Shown: positions 1-6,669 of the stretch, one piece after another | Layout: every line of letters starts with the position of its first letter | How positions within the stretch are numbered: the first letter of the stretch is position 1 | Notes under the pieces: generated by a model | Seen by the model: the letters and a program-made list of their open reading frames with translations, nothing else | Told to the model about the DNA's origin: nothing | Databases searched by the model: none | NCBI GenBank assembly: GCA_964643985.1 | Contig: CAZXUS010000005.1 | Span: 1 to 51,516, forward strand | Direction: 5' to 3' | Length of the DNA: 51,516 bases | From: UBA2773 sp964643985 | GTDB taxonomy: Bacteria; Patescibacteriota; Minisyncoccia; Moranbacterales; DUUL01 | Translations under genes and position numbers: made by a program

Positions 1-2
1 TT

Positions 3-419
3 GAAGATTGTAATTTATCCAATATTGATTTCAAAAAAACTCGAATTCAAAATGCAAGCTTCAAAGATTGCAAACTCTTAGGTCTAAACTTTTTAGATTG
101 TAGCCATTTCATAATTAGCTTCAACTTTAAAAACTGTTTAATTTCAATTTGCACTTTTTCTAATTTGAAATTAAAAAATACCGTCTTTGATAACTGCCAA
201 ATAAATGAATGTGATTTTGTCGAAACTGATTTGACTCACGCCAATTTTGAAAATTCCGAATTTAAAAAAACTCGTTTTCAAAATGCCAATCTCAGTTTTG
301 CTTCTTTCAAAAACGCCAAAAAATATGATATTAATCCCAACAACAATATCCTCAAAAAAACCGAGTTCTCCCTCCCTGAAGTCGTTCGATTATTAGATGT
401 TTTTGATATAGAATTTTAA
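3..419 (+). CDS. Pentapeptide-repeat protein, C-terminal part (5' truncated by window edge)
   Basis: The reading frame is open from the left window edge (frame of base 3) to the TAA at 417-419, so the gene starts outside the window and the internal TTG at 165 is not a credible start. The translation shows repeated blocks of the A(N/D)(L/F)xx kind, such as NANLSFASFKNA and THANFENSEF, with regularly placed Asn, Phe and Cys. Such repeats fold as a right-handed quadrilateral beta helix. Family members include DNA-mimic gyrase-protecting proteins and many proteins of unknown role. The last roughly 25 residues (EFSLPEVVRLLDVFDIEF) leave the repeat pattern and may cap the helix. A specific function cannot be assigned from the C-terminal part alone. 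Confidence 0.75.
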   Translation, partial: EDCNLSNIDFKKTRIQNASFKDCKLLGLNFLDCSHFIISFNFKNCLISICTFSNLKLKNTVFDNCQINECDFVETDLTHANFENSEFKKTRFQNANLSFASFKNAKKYDINPNNNILKKTEFSLPEVVRLLDVFDIEF

Positions 420-424
420 AGCTA

Positions 425-453
425 TTGGTATTTTTGAATAAAAATTATACAAT
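425..453 (+). promoter_or_regulatory. Putative sigma70-type promoter of mscL
   Basis: TTGGTA (425-430) and TACAAT (448-453) are separated by exactly 17 bp, about 27 bp before the mscL ATG. This predicts a short leader of roughly 20 nt without a Shine-Dalgarno sequence. Confidence 0.5.
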
Positions 454-480
454 AAACCAAATAATAATTAATTTAATTCC

Positions 481-864
481 ATGCTTCAAGAATTTAAAAA
501 ATTTGCCATGAAAGGCAACGTAATTGATTTAGCAGTTGGTATCATAATCGGAACTGCTTTTGGAAAAATTGTCAGTTCTTTTGTCTCAGACATAATTATG
601 CCACCAATCGGAATTCTTATCGGTAATATCAATTTTTCCGATTTAGCCATGACTTTAAAAAAAGCAACCAGAACAACCGAGGCCGTCACCTTAAATTATG
701 GGATGTTTATAAATACTGTAATTGATTTTTTAATTATAGCACTAGCAATATTTTTTGTAGTCAAACAGATGAATAAGTTTAAAAAGAAAGAAGCTTCTAA
801 AACAGCTGAGGATATTTTACTATTGAGAGAAATAAGAGATTCCTTGAAAAAATCAAAAAAATAA
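481..864 (+). CDS. mscL: Large-conductance mechanosensitive channel MscL
   Basis: This is a homopentameric inner-membrane channel that opens under membrane tension and releases solutes during hypo-osmotic shock. The 127-residue protein has the typical family length and begins with the conserved amphipathic N-terminal helix (LQEFKKFAMKGNVIDLAVG). TM1 follows (about residues 15-45, with the small-residue pore lining AVGIIIGTAFGKIV), then a short periplasmic loop, TM2 (about 70-95) and a charged C-terminal helix. It converges with the MazG-like gene, whose stop lies 10 bp away. The ATG at 481 is preceded by its own promoter candidate and an AT-rich leader. Confidence 0.96.
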   Translation: MLQEFKKFAMKGNVIDLAVGIIIGTAFGKIVSSFVSDIIMPPIGILIGNINFSDLAMTLKKATRTTEAVTLNYGMFINTVIDFLIIALAIFFVVKQMNKFKKKEASKTAEDILLLREIRDSLKKSKK

Positions 865-874
865 ATAATCAATT

Positions 875-1201
875 TTATTTGGCGTCACTAAAATCGACTC
901 TGTGTCTTTTTTCTAATTCCTTACTTTTTGTTTTAACAACCTCTTCAAAATCCACTTTATACATTTTCGCTAAAATAGCTAATTGCAAAAAAACATCGGC
1001 AAACTCTTCATTGATGTTGTCTTGATCAAGTTTTTTATTTCTTAATTTTGGTCTATTTATAGCCCTGGCTAATTCCCCGACCTCCTCCATTAATTGTACA
1101 AAACTAAAATGTTGATCTCGCTCAATTTTATATTTTTTATCTATTTTTTCCACTATCTCTGCACATAAATTTTGAAAAGCTCTAGTTTCCATATTTTTCA
1201 A
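875..1201 (-). CDS. MazG-like nucleotide pyrophosphohydrolase
   Basis: The 108-residue all-alpha protein has the MazG/dUTPase-like metal-binding signature EExxE (E39, E40, E43) followed by ExxD (E66, D69). It therefore probably hydrolyses a nucleoside triphosphate to the monophosphate and pyrophosphate (house-cleaning of non-canonical nucleotides or dNTP control). Family members act as dimers or tetramers with Mg2+. The length matches single-domain MazG-like proteins, not the two-domain MazG of Escherichia coli. Met4 is a possible alternative start. A well-spaced promoter lies just upstream. The substrate cannot be told from sequence. Confidence 0.85.
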   Translation of the reverse strand: MKNMETRAFQNLCAEIVEKIDKKYKIERDQHFSFVQLMEEVGELARAINRPKLRNKKLDQDNINEEFADVFLQLAILAKMYKVDFEEVVKTKSKELEKRHRVDFSDAK

Positions 1202-1221
1202 GTTATTTTTAAATTTCTTTT

Positions 1222-1250
1222 ATTATAGAACAATAAGCATCCTTAAGCAA
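1222..1250 (-). promoter_or_regulatory. Putative promoter of the MazG-like gene
   Basis: On the minus strand TTGCTT and TATAAT are separated by 17 bp. The -10 hexamer lies about 20 bp before the ATG at 1201. Confidence 0.55.
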
Positions 1251-1253
1251 AAA

Positions 1254-1281
1254 AATAGAAGCTTCTATAGACGCGTCTATT
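1254..1281. repeat. Palindromic repeat made of two TAGAMGCKTCTA units (copy 1 of 3)
   Basis: Two adjacent 12-bp palindromes, TAGAAGCTTCTA and TAGACGCGTCTA, form a 28-bp element flanked by AA and TT. The same design recurs at 29079-29104 and 30363-30390. It sits just upstream of the MazG-like promoter. Confidence 0.7.
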
Positions 1282-1297
1282 TTTTACTCTAAACCAT

Positions 1298-1334
1298 AAA
1301 ATCAAAAGAGGCCCTGAGATTAGAAAGAGACCTC
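1298..1334 (-). terminator. Possible rho-independent terminator of the small Cys-rich gene
   Basis: In minus-strand RNA, GAGGUCU pairs with GGGCCUC (7 bp including two G.U pairs) and is followed by UUUUGAUUUU. It lies 22 bp downstream of the stop of the 59-residue gene. Confidence 0.45.
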
Positions 1335-1355
1335 AAATGAATCTTAAAAAATCTT

Positions 1356-1535
1356 TTATGTGCAAGGTAGTAAAATATAATCGTTAGGATCCCTGTAATG
1401 TGAATCCTCTCTGCACGCACTACGTGTATGAACAGCTCCAAAAACTTGTTCGCCTTTTTCAATTGATTGAAACTCCTCGACCGTTAAATTAAGAACAGTC
1501 TTGCACCTCGGACACAAATATCTATCTTTTTCCAT
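1356..1535 (-). CDS. Small Cys-rich (zinc-ribbon-like) protein, 59 aa
   Basis: The ORF of 59 codons starts at an ATG preceded by a strong Shine-Dalgarno sequence (AGGAGGG, about 7 nt upstream) and ends in TAA. The protein begins MEKDRYLCPRCKTVL and has four Cys (8, 11, 41, 58). The CPRC knuckle suggests a metal-binding zinc ribbon, although the second pair is not a CxxC. I do not recognise a family. The strong Shine-Dalgarno sequence stands out because the conserved genes in this window lack one. A terminator-like hairpin follows. Confidence 0.65.
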   Translation of the reverse strand: MEKDRYLCPRCKTVLNLTVEEFQSIEKGEQVFGAVHTRSACREDSHYRDPNDYILLPCT

Positions 1536-1571
1536 TTATAAACCCTCCTTTGTAAAATTATAAATTTCTAT

Positions 1572-1591
1572 TTCTAAAATAATATTTAGAA
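1572..1591. promoter_or_regulatory. Small palindrome upstream of the Cys-rich gene, possible operator
   Basis: TTCTAAA (1572-1578) and TTTAGAA (1585-1591) form 7-bp inverted arms around a 6-bp AT spacer, about 37 bp before the ATG at 1535. A -10-like TATAAT on the minus strand (1557-1562) lies between it and the gene. In AT-rich DNA this may be chance. Confidence 0.25.
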
Positions 1592-1648
1592 ACATAAAAA
1601 TCAAAAAAATTTTTTCACTAAAACGCCATTTTCACTAAGGAATTACCG

Positions 1649-1745
1649 ATTTGAGTGCAGTTCGAGGAGAATTTGAGCACCGAACGAGATGTACAATAGT
1701 ACATCGAGTGAGTGGCGGAAAATTCGACAAAGAAATGTGCCAAAT
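1649..1745 (+). repeat. Dispersed imperfect-hairpin element, copy 1
   Basis: This 97-bp near-palindrome ends 16 bp from the PBP1A stop codon. Nested helices are ATTTG-a-GTGCA with TGTGCCAAAT, GAATTT with AAATTC, and GATGTAC with GTACATC around a short AATA loop. Internal loops hold tandem G.A/A.G oppositions (CGAACGAG opposite CGAGTGAG). Four more copies are at 20498, 27276, 27408 and 30542. Confidence 0.8.
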
Positions 1746-1760
1746 GGGTATTCCCTCGAC

Positions 1761-4310
1761 TTAAAAATTGACTTTAATTTTGATTTTGTCCTCATCATCC
1801 CCCCCATTATCATCTTCAACCTTAGCTCGAATTTCAATCTCTCCACCATTTTTACTATCCGGAATTTCATAACTAAGATTGTAAGGGGAATTCCCATCTT
1901 TACCAACCGATTTACCATCAATATAGAATTCTACATTTTTGACTTTTCCATCACCATCTATTTTAGTAGAAACTTTCAAGTCCTTACTAGTAATTATATC
2001 CCCGTTGCTAGGACTAGAAATACGAACTTCCACTTTGTAATCGTCAAAATAGTCATCTTTGCATTCTTTTTCCGGAAGTTCTCTCTGCTCCTTGTCTTTT
2101 TCTTGCGACTTAACCCATTCATCAATCCCTTCTTGCCAATTTTTGTATTGGGAATCTCCCTTAGAATTACCGTCCTTCTCACTTAATGGATCATTTTTAT
2201 TAACATAATACAAAATAGTTCGAGCATCATAGAAATCTTTTTTCTCAACCAAACTATCTGGACAAGAACTATTTTCCAAACAAAATTTGTCTTTTTCATA
2301 TTCACAAACTTTCAATTCTTGTTTAATTTCCAAATCACCATCCAAAATTGGCTTACCGATTTCTTCTAGTTCTTCTGGATCATTGAATTTTTCAGCCTGT
2401 TTATTCTCCAGCGCTCTCTTCATAAAAGCATTCCAAATTGGGCCAGCGGTGCTAGAACCGCTAGAACCGTCTTTCATTTTAGCATTATCATTATTACCAG
2501 TCCAAACTCCAACCGCTAAAGAAGGAGTTGCTCCCAATAACCAACCATCTCGATATTCATTGGTTGTTCCCGTTTTAGCCGCCACTTGATGTCCAGGAAT
2601 GTTCAAAAGATTATTGGTGCCAAATAACGGTGCTCGCAATTTATTATCAGAAAGAATATCGGTTATTTCCAAGGCAGTTTCCCTTTTGATTACTTGTTCT
2701 CCTTCTTGTTTTTGAAATTCTCTGATAATTTCACCCTTGGAATCTTCGATTCTCAAAATAGCAGTTTTTTCTTGTTTTTTACCCTCATTGGCAAAGACAG
2801 AAAAAGCGCCAGTATGATTAAGCAATTTCACTTCTCCACCGCCCAGCACCAAGGCTAAGCCATATTTATCAGGTTCGTTTAAACCTTCAATCCCCATTGA
2901 TTTAGCAAAATTAACAGCCTTTCTTGGCCCCACTAAGTATAAAAATTTGACGGCTGGAATATTCAAAGAAGTAGCCAGAGCATCTTCTAATTGCACTGGC
3001 CCCTGAAAAGTTCCTAAATAATTTCGAGGAATATAATCTTCTTCTTCATCATCAGTAGTGGAAAAATTAGTTTCCACATCAAAAACAATCGTCTTCCGAG
3101 GATAACCCATCTCTAAAGCCTGCGCATAAACATAAGGCTTAAAAGAAGAGCCTGGTTGACGAAAACGAGTGGAGACATTCACATTTCCATCAATTTCTTT
3201 ATTGAAATAGTCCTTAGAACCAACCATCGATAATATCTGACCATTTTGAGGGTTCAAAGCCACTAAAGCGGCATTAGAAAAACCATATTCTTCCCCAATC
3301 TCATCCACCTTTTCTCTGACCACTTCCTCTGCAATTTGCTGATAATTCCAATCTAAAGTAGTAAAGACACTCATTCCTACTTTTTCCATTTCCTCTTCTC
3401 CAAATTCCTCTACTAGTTGCTCTTTCACGTACATAACAAAATGAGGCGCTTTTATATCGTCTTTGACTAATTGAATTTGAGAAAGAATATCTTCTTCAGC
3501 CGTCGCTTTGGCTTGCTTTTCGGTAATATAACCTAACTTAGCCATCTTATTCAAAGCTGATTTCCAACGAACTAACAATCGATCAGTATTAGAACCAAAC
3601 GGTGAATAAAAAGTCGGGGCATTCGGCAAAGAAGCCACTAAAACGGATTGACCAAGAGTCAATTCTCGAGCGTGTTTACCAAAAAAAGTTTGGGCCGCCG
3701 CTTCAATTCCGTAAGCGTTAGAACCATAAGGAATTTCATTTAAATACATTTGCAGAATCTCCTCTTTCTCAAATTTTTGCTCGATTTCCAAAGCTAAAAC
3801 AATTTCTTTAATCTTCCTGGAAATTCTTTTTTCCGAAGTTAAAATTGAATTTTTAACAAATTGCTGAGTAATAGTTGATCCCCCCTGAGCGATTTCTCGT
3901 TTAATAATGTCTTTAATGGCCGCTCGAATAATTCCCCGGAAATCAACCCCTTTGTGATTATAGAAATCCTGATCCTCTAAAGCAATCGTCGCATATTTAA
4001 CAATATCCGGAACTTGATCAATGGAAATCAAAGTTCGATTTTCTTCACCATGAATTTCATAAAGCAAGTGTTGCCCAGTTCGGTCATAAATCTTAGTTGA
4101 TTCGTTAATAGTTCTTTTATTGATTTTAGTTGGATCTGGCAAATCTTTCATGAAGAAGATAAAAACTCCCGTCAAAGTCAAAAATCCAATTCCAAAAATT
4201 ACTCCAAAAAATTTCAGAATTTTCCGACTAAACAAAAAATCAATTATTTTATTTAAAATCTTCTTTACCATAAGAATTAAATCTTTATATAATTTAGGCT
4301 TTATTTTCAT
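1761..4310 (-). CDS. Class A penicillin-binding protein (PBP1A family), bifunctional transglycosylase/transpeptidase
   Basis: This enzyme polymerises lipid II into glycan strands and cross-links stem peptides on the outer face of the membrane. The 849-residue protein has a cytoplasmic tail, a TM helix (about 31-54) and a GT51 domain with EDQDF (catalytic Glu112), GGSTITQQ (143-150) and the EEILQMYLNEIPYG block. The transpeptidase domain carries SSFK (Ser388, Lys391), SLN (448-450) and KTGTT (579-583). After about residue 690 come an acidic/Lys-rich linker and a roughly 90-residue beta-sandwich that resembles a bacterial Ig-like domain (VRISSPSNGDIITS onward). Met14 is an alternative start. 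It lies 35 bp downstream of the RimK-like gene and is probably co-transcribed with the ligase cluster. Confidence 0.95.
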   Translation of the reverse strand: MKIKPKLYKDLILMVKKILNKIIDFLFSRKILKFFGVIFGIGFLTLTGVFIFFMKDLPDPTKINKRTINESTKIYDRTGQHLLYEIHGEENRTLISIDQVPDIVKYATIALEDQDFYNHKGVDFRGIIRAAIKDIIKREIAQGGSTITQQFVKNSILTSEKRISRKIKEIVLALEIEQKFEKEEILQMYLNEIPYGSNAYGIEAAAQTFFGKHARELTLGQSVLVASLPNAPTFYSPFGSNTDRLLVRWKSALNKMAKLGYITEKQAKATAEEDILSQIQLVKDDIKAPHFVMYVKEQLVEEFGEEEMEKVGMSVFTTLDWNYQQIAEEVVREKVDEIGEEYGFSNAALVALNPQNGQILSMVGSKDYFNKEIDGNVNVSTRFRQPGSSFKPYVYAQALEMGYPRKTIVFDVETNFSTTDDEEEDYIPRNYLGTFQGPVQLEDALATSLNIPAVKFLYLVGPRKAVNFAKSMGIEGLNEPDKYGLALVLGGGEVKLLNHTGAFSVFANEGKKQEKTAILRIEDSKGEIIREFQKQEGEQVIKRETALEITDILSDNKLRAPLFGTNNLLNIPGHQVAAKTGTTNEYRDGWLLGATPSLAVGVWTGNNDNAKMKDGSSGSSTAGPIWNAFMKRALENKQAEKFNDPEELEEIGKPILDGDLEIKQELKVCEYEKDKFCLENSSCPDSLVEKKDFYDARTILYYVNKNDPLSEKDGNSKGDSQYKNWQEGIDEWVKSQEKDKEQRELPEKECKDDYFDDYKVEVRISSPSNGDIITSKDLKVSTKIDGDGKVKNVEFYIDGKSVGKDGNSPYNLSYEIPDSKNGGEIEIRAKVEDDNGGDDEDKIKIKVNF

Positions 4311-4345
4311 TCCCTATTATCTCATTTTTTAAAGTTTCTGTAAAA

Positions 4346-5221
4346 CTATTTCTCTTCTAAGAATTTATCAATTATCTTCCCCGCCACATTTATTCCAGTC
4401 GCTTTTTCAAAACCTTTAAAATCAGCCGAATTATTGATTTCAATAACTAAATATCCCTCATTGCTTTTAATAAAATCTATTCCAACTAGCAAAAATCGTC
4501 CATCTTTTATTATTTTCCGAGAATATTTCTCCATATCTTCATTGACTTCAACTTGTTCCGCTTGACCTCCTAATGAAATATTCGCTCTAAAATCATCACT
4601 TTGCGAAGTCCTCTTTATCGCCCCCAAAATTTCATTACCCACACAATAAACTCTGAAATCAGAACCCTTGGCTTCTTTTATGTATTGCTGAAAAATAATG
4701 TTCTTTTTGCCAGTCACACTGGGATGTGGAAGTTTTTTTAAAAATCCGAATGCCTCTTTACTCGAATTAACCAATCCGACATATTTACCCTCTGAACCAG
4801 TAACCTTTTTAATAACACACGGAAATCCACCAACTTCTTTTGTTGCTCGTTCAATTGACTCTTCTTTCTTGTTGGTTAATAAGGCCGTTCTGGGCGTTGG
4901 AACGTTAATCGAACTCAAAAAGACTCCTTCTACAAATTTATCGTTCAGCGAAAGATCATCCGGCCAAATTTTTGCATCTGAATTATAGCCAGCTAAAGTC
5001 GTTATGTATTGATGCTTGTCATCATTACCAATAGAATAAATGAAGTCATAATTATCCAAATCAATTTTCTTCTTTGAATAAACACCACTGATTAAAATGT
5101 TAGCATGGCTACTGCAAAGCAAATCCACCTCATGTCCTCTCTTTTCAATCTCCTCAATCAATCTTTCAACCCGATAGGATTTAATAGCTCTTTCAATAAC
5201 TAAAATTAAAAATTTTTTCAT
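4346..5221 (-). CDS. RimK/LysX-type ATP-grasp ligase
   Basis: The 291-residue protein has the RimK architecture: an N-terminal preATP-grasp region, then an ATP-grasp fold with a nucleotide-binding loop (VIKKVTGSEGKYVGLV), a GSDFRVYCVG block and the Mg2+-binding segment VIEINNSADF (Glu261, Asn263). Family enzymes activate a carboxylate as an acyl phosphate and join it to an amine, as in glutamate addition to ribosomal protein S6 (RimK) or to the LysW carrier (LysX). The substrate here is unknown. It is 8 bp from the upstream ATP-grasp gene and 35 bp from the PBP gene, so it sits at the centre of an apparent operon of three ATP-grasp proteins. Confidence 0.85.
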   Translation of the reverse strand: MKKFLILVIERAIKSYRVERLIEEIEKRGHEVDLLCSSHANILISGVYSKKKIDLDNYDFIYSIGNDDKHQYITTLAGYNSDAKIWPDDLSLNDKFVEGVFLSSINVPTPRTALLTNKKEESIERATKEVGGFPCVIKKVTGSEGKYVGLVNSSKEAFGFLKKLPHPSVTGKKNIIFQQYIKEAKGSDFRVYCVGNEILGAIKRTSQSDDFRANISLGGQAEQVEVNEDMEKYSRKIIKDGRFLLVGIDFIKSNEGYLVIEINNSADFKGFEKATGINVAGKIIDKFLEEK

Positions 5222-5229
5222 TTTAAAAA

Positions 5230-6651
5230 CTAAATATTAATTAATTCTCTTACCTTGTTTTTTACAGATTCTATTATCCTTTTACTATCATCATCAATGT
5301 CTGCTCCATTTTTAATTTTTATGCTTCTCCTCCAGAGAATTCGCATTAACTGATTATTCTCTCTATAAGAATAACCCTTAGTAGGAACTCCAGCTGTCAA
5401 AATAAATTCTTTTTCACAATTTTCAATGTCATTTAATTGAAAACCTTCTCTCAGAAAAGTAAGTCCCCGTTCTTTTAATTCATAAACTCCTCCTTTTAAA
5501 TTTCGCTTAAAACTCAAATCTTTTTTTAAAAAATTTTTCAATATTGCGTGAGAACAATTACTTTTTAGATTTTTTCTATTCCTTGATTTCATATCCGAAC
5601 CTACCTTGTATTTTAAATTTAAAAAATCCAAAATATTAAATCCTATCAATGGCAATCTACCATTAGACAATTCAAACTGAGTCTCTATCGGATAAGAGCC
5701 TATCAACCTTGGGTTTATTTCTAACGGCACCAAAACACCACGCTTTTCATCATAAATAAAATCTATTCCGAAAATACCGATATACCCTTCTTTTTTTAAA
5801 AAATTTCCAATTTTTTGAACAAAAGTCTCTGCCTGTTTTTGAATATTGTCAGCATGATTATCATTTAAAGTCCAATCATTTCCACAAAAAGAATATTTTG
5901 CGATCTCTTTTCCTGAGACTATCGCTTCAACTCCAATAAACTGATGTCTAGCAAATCCAGAAAGAACTCCGTTGTCTCTTGTGACGCAACCTGTTATTGC
6001 AATGTCAAATCCTTCCACGAAAAAACTAACCAATATCTTTTGCGGTCCTTCTAAGTTAAGACTTTTAATAACTTTTTCATAATTATCTCTTGTGGCAAAA
6101 AAAGTACCTCGTCCTCCTGCACCAATGAAAGTCTGTAAAACAAATTTTTCTCCAAATTTATCGAATAATCGCTCCTTTTCCAAATAAAAATTATCGGAAT
6201 TAAAAATTTCAAACTCTCTAGATAACCCTATTTTTTCTAACAAATTAAAGAAAAAGTCCTTACTATTTAATTTTTCAAACAAAATAGTTTCGGAAGCAAT
6301 TAACCTCCATTTATTATCTCGACAAATCTCTTCTATCTTGGGCGAAGAAATAAATATATATATGGCCACTTTCTCTTTCGGAGCAAAAGAGTTTATATAA
6401 TCTTGAACTAACTTTTCAGAAAGAATATCCTCAGCTTTTTTTGAATTATTTTTGACTTTAAAAACATTGACTTTCAAACTTTTTCTAACCGAAGACAGTT
6501 CGCCAGTTGCCCTGGAACAGATTACTTCAAAATTATCAGAAACAGCATCAGCCTCACTTCTAGTCTCAGGCAACCCCCCGATTCCAAAAATTTTCCAATT
6601 TCCTTTTTTCAGAATATTTTTAAAATCACCAAGTTCTTTAACCTCAATCAT
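5230..6651 (-). CDS. ATP-grasp protein of the carboxylase/carbamoyl-phosphate-synthase-like class
   Basis: The 473-residue protein has a Rossmann-like N-terminal part (IFGIGGLPETRSEADAVS, residues 21-38), a glycine-rich ATP loop (GAGGRGT, 177-183) and the Mg2+/ATP-binding segment EINPRLIGSYP (Glu311, Asn313) preceded by a GIDFIYD strand. This resembles ATP-grasp enzymes that ligate amino acids or small carboxylates rather than RimK itself. The C-terminal roughly 120 residues are Lys- and Arg-rich and not recognised. It lies between the fused ligase-protease gene (18 bp) and the RimK-like gene (8 bp). I cannot tell whether it acts on a free amino acid, a peptide or a protein. Confidence 0.75.
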   Translation of the reverse strand: MIEVKELGDFKNILKKGNWKIFGIGGLPETRSEADAVSDNFEVICSRATGELSSVRKSLKVNVFKVKNNSKKAEDILSEKLVQDYINSFAPKEKVAIYIFISSPKIEEICRDNKWRLIASETILFEKLNSKDFFFNLLEKIGLSREFEIFNSDNFYLEKERLFDKFGEKFVLQTFIGAGGRGTFFATRDNYEKVIKSLNLEGPQKILVSFFVEGFDIAITGCVTRDNGVLSGFARHQFIGVEAIVSGKEIAKYSFCGNDWTLNDNHADNIQKQAETFVQKIGNFLKKEGYIGIFGIDFIYDEKRGVLVPLEINPRLIGSYPIETQFELSNGRLPLIGFNILDFLNLKYKVGSDMKSRNRKNLKSNCSHAILKNFLKKDLSFKRNLKGGVYELKERGLTFLREGFQLNDIENCEKEFILTAGVPTKGYSYRENNQLMRILWRRSIKIKNGADIDDDSKRIIESVKNKVRELINI

Positions 6652-6669
6652 CTCATGAATCCTTAAAAG

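Noticed and set aside
1649..1745. The hairpin elements as ordinary rho-independent terminators
   Set aside because: They are about 100 nt long, contain conserved internal loops and lack a terminal U-tract, unlike the clear terminators at 28682, 39212 and 51356.
1643..2186. Overlapping short ORFs over the hairpin copy 1 and the PBP1A 3' end
   Set aside because: They are shadows of the PBP gene and the repeat, with low-complexity Phe/Ile-rich translations.
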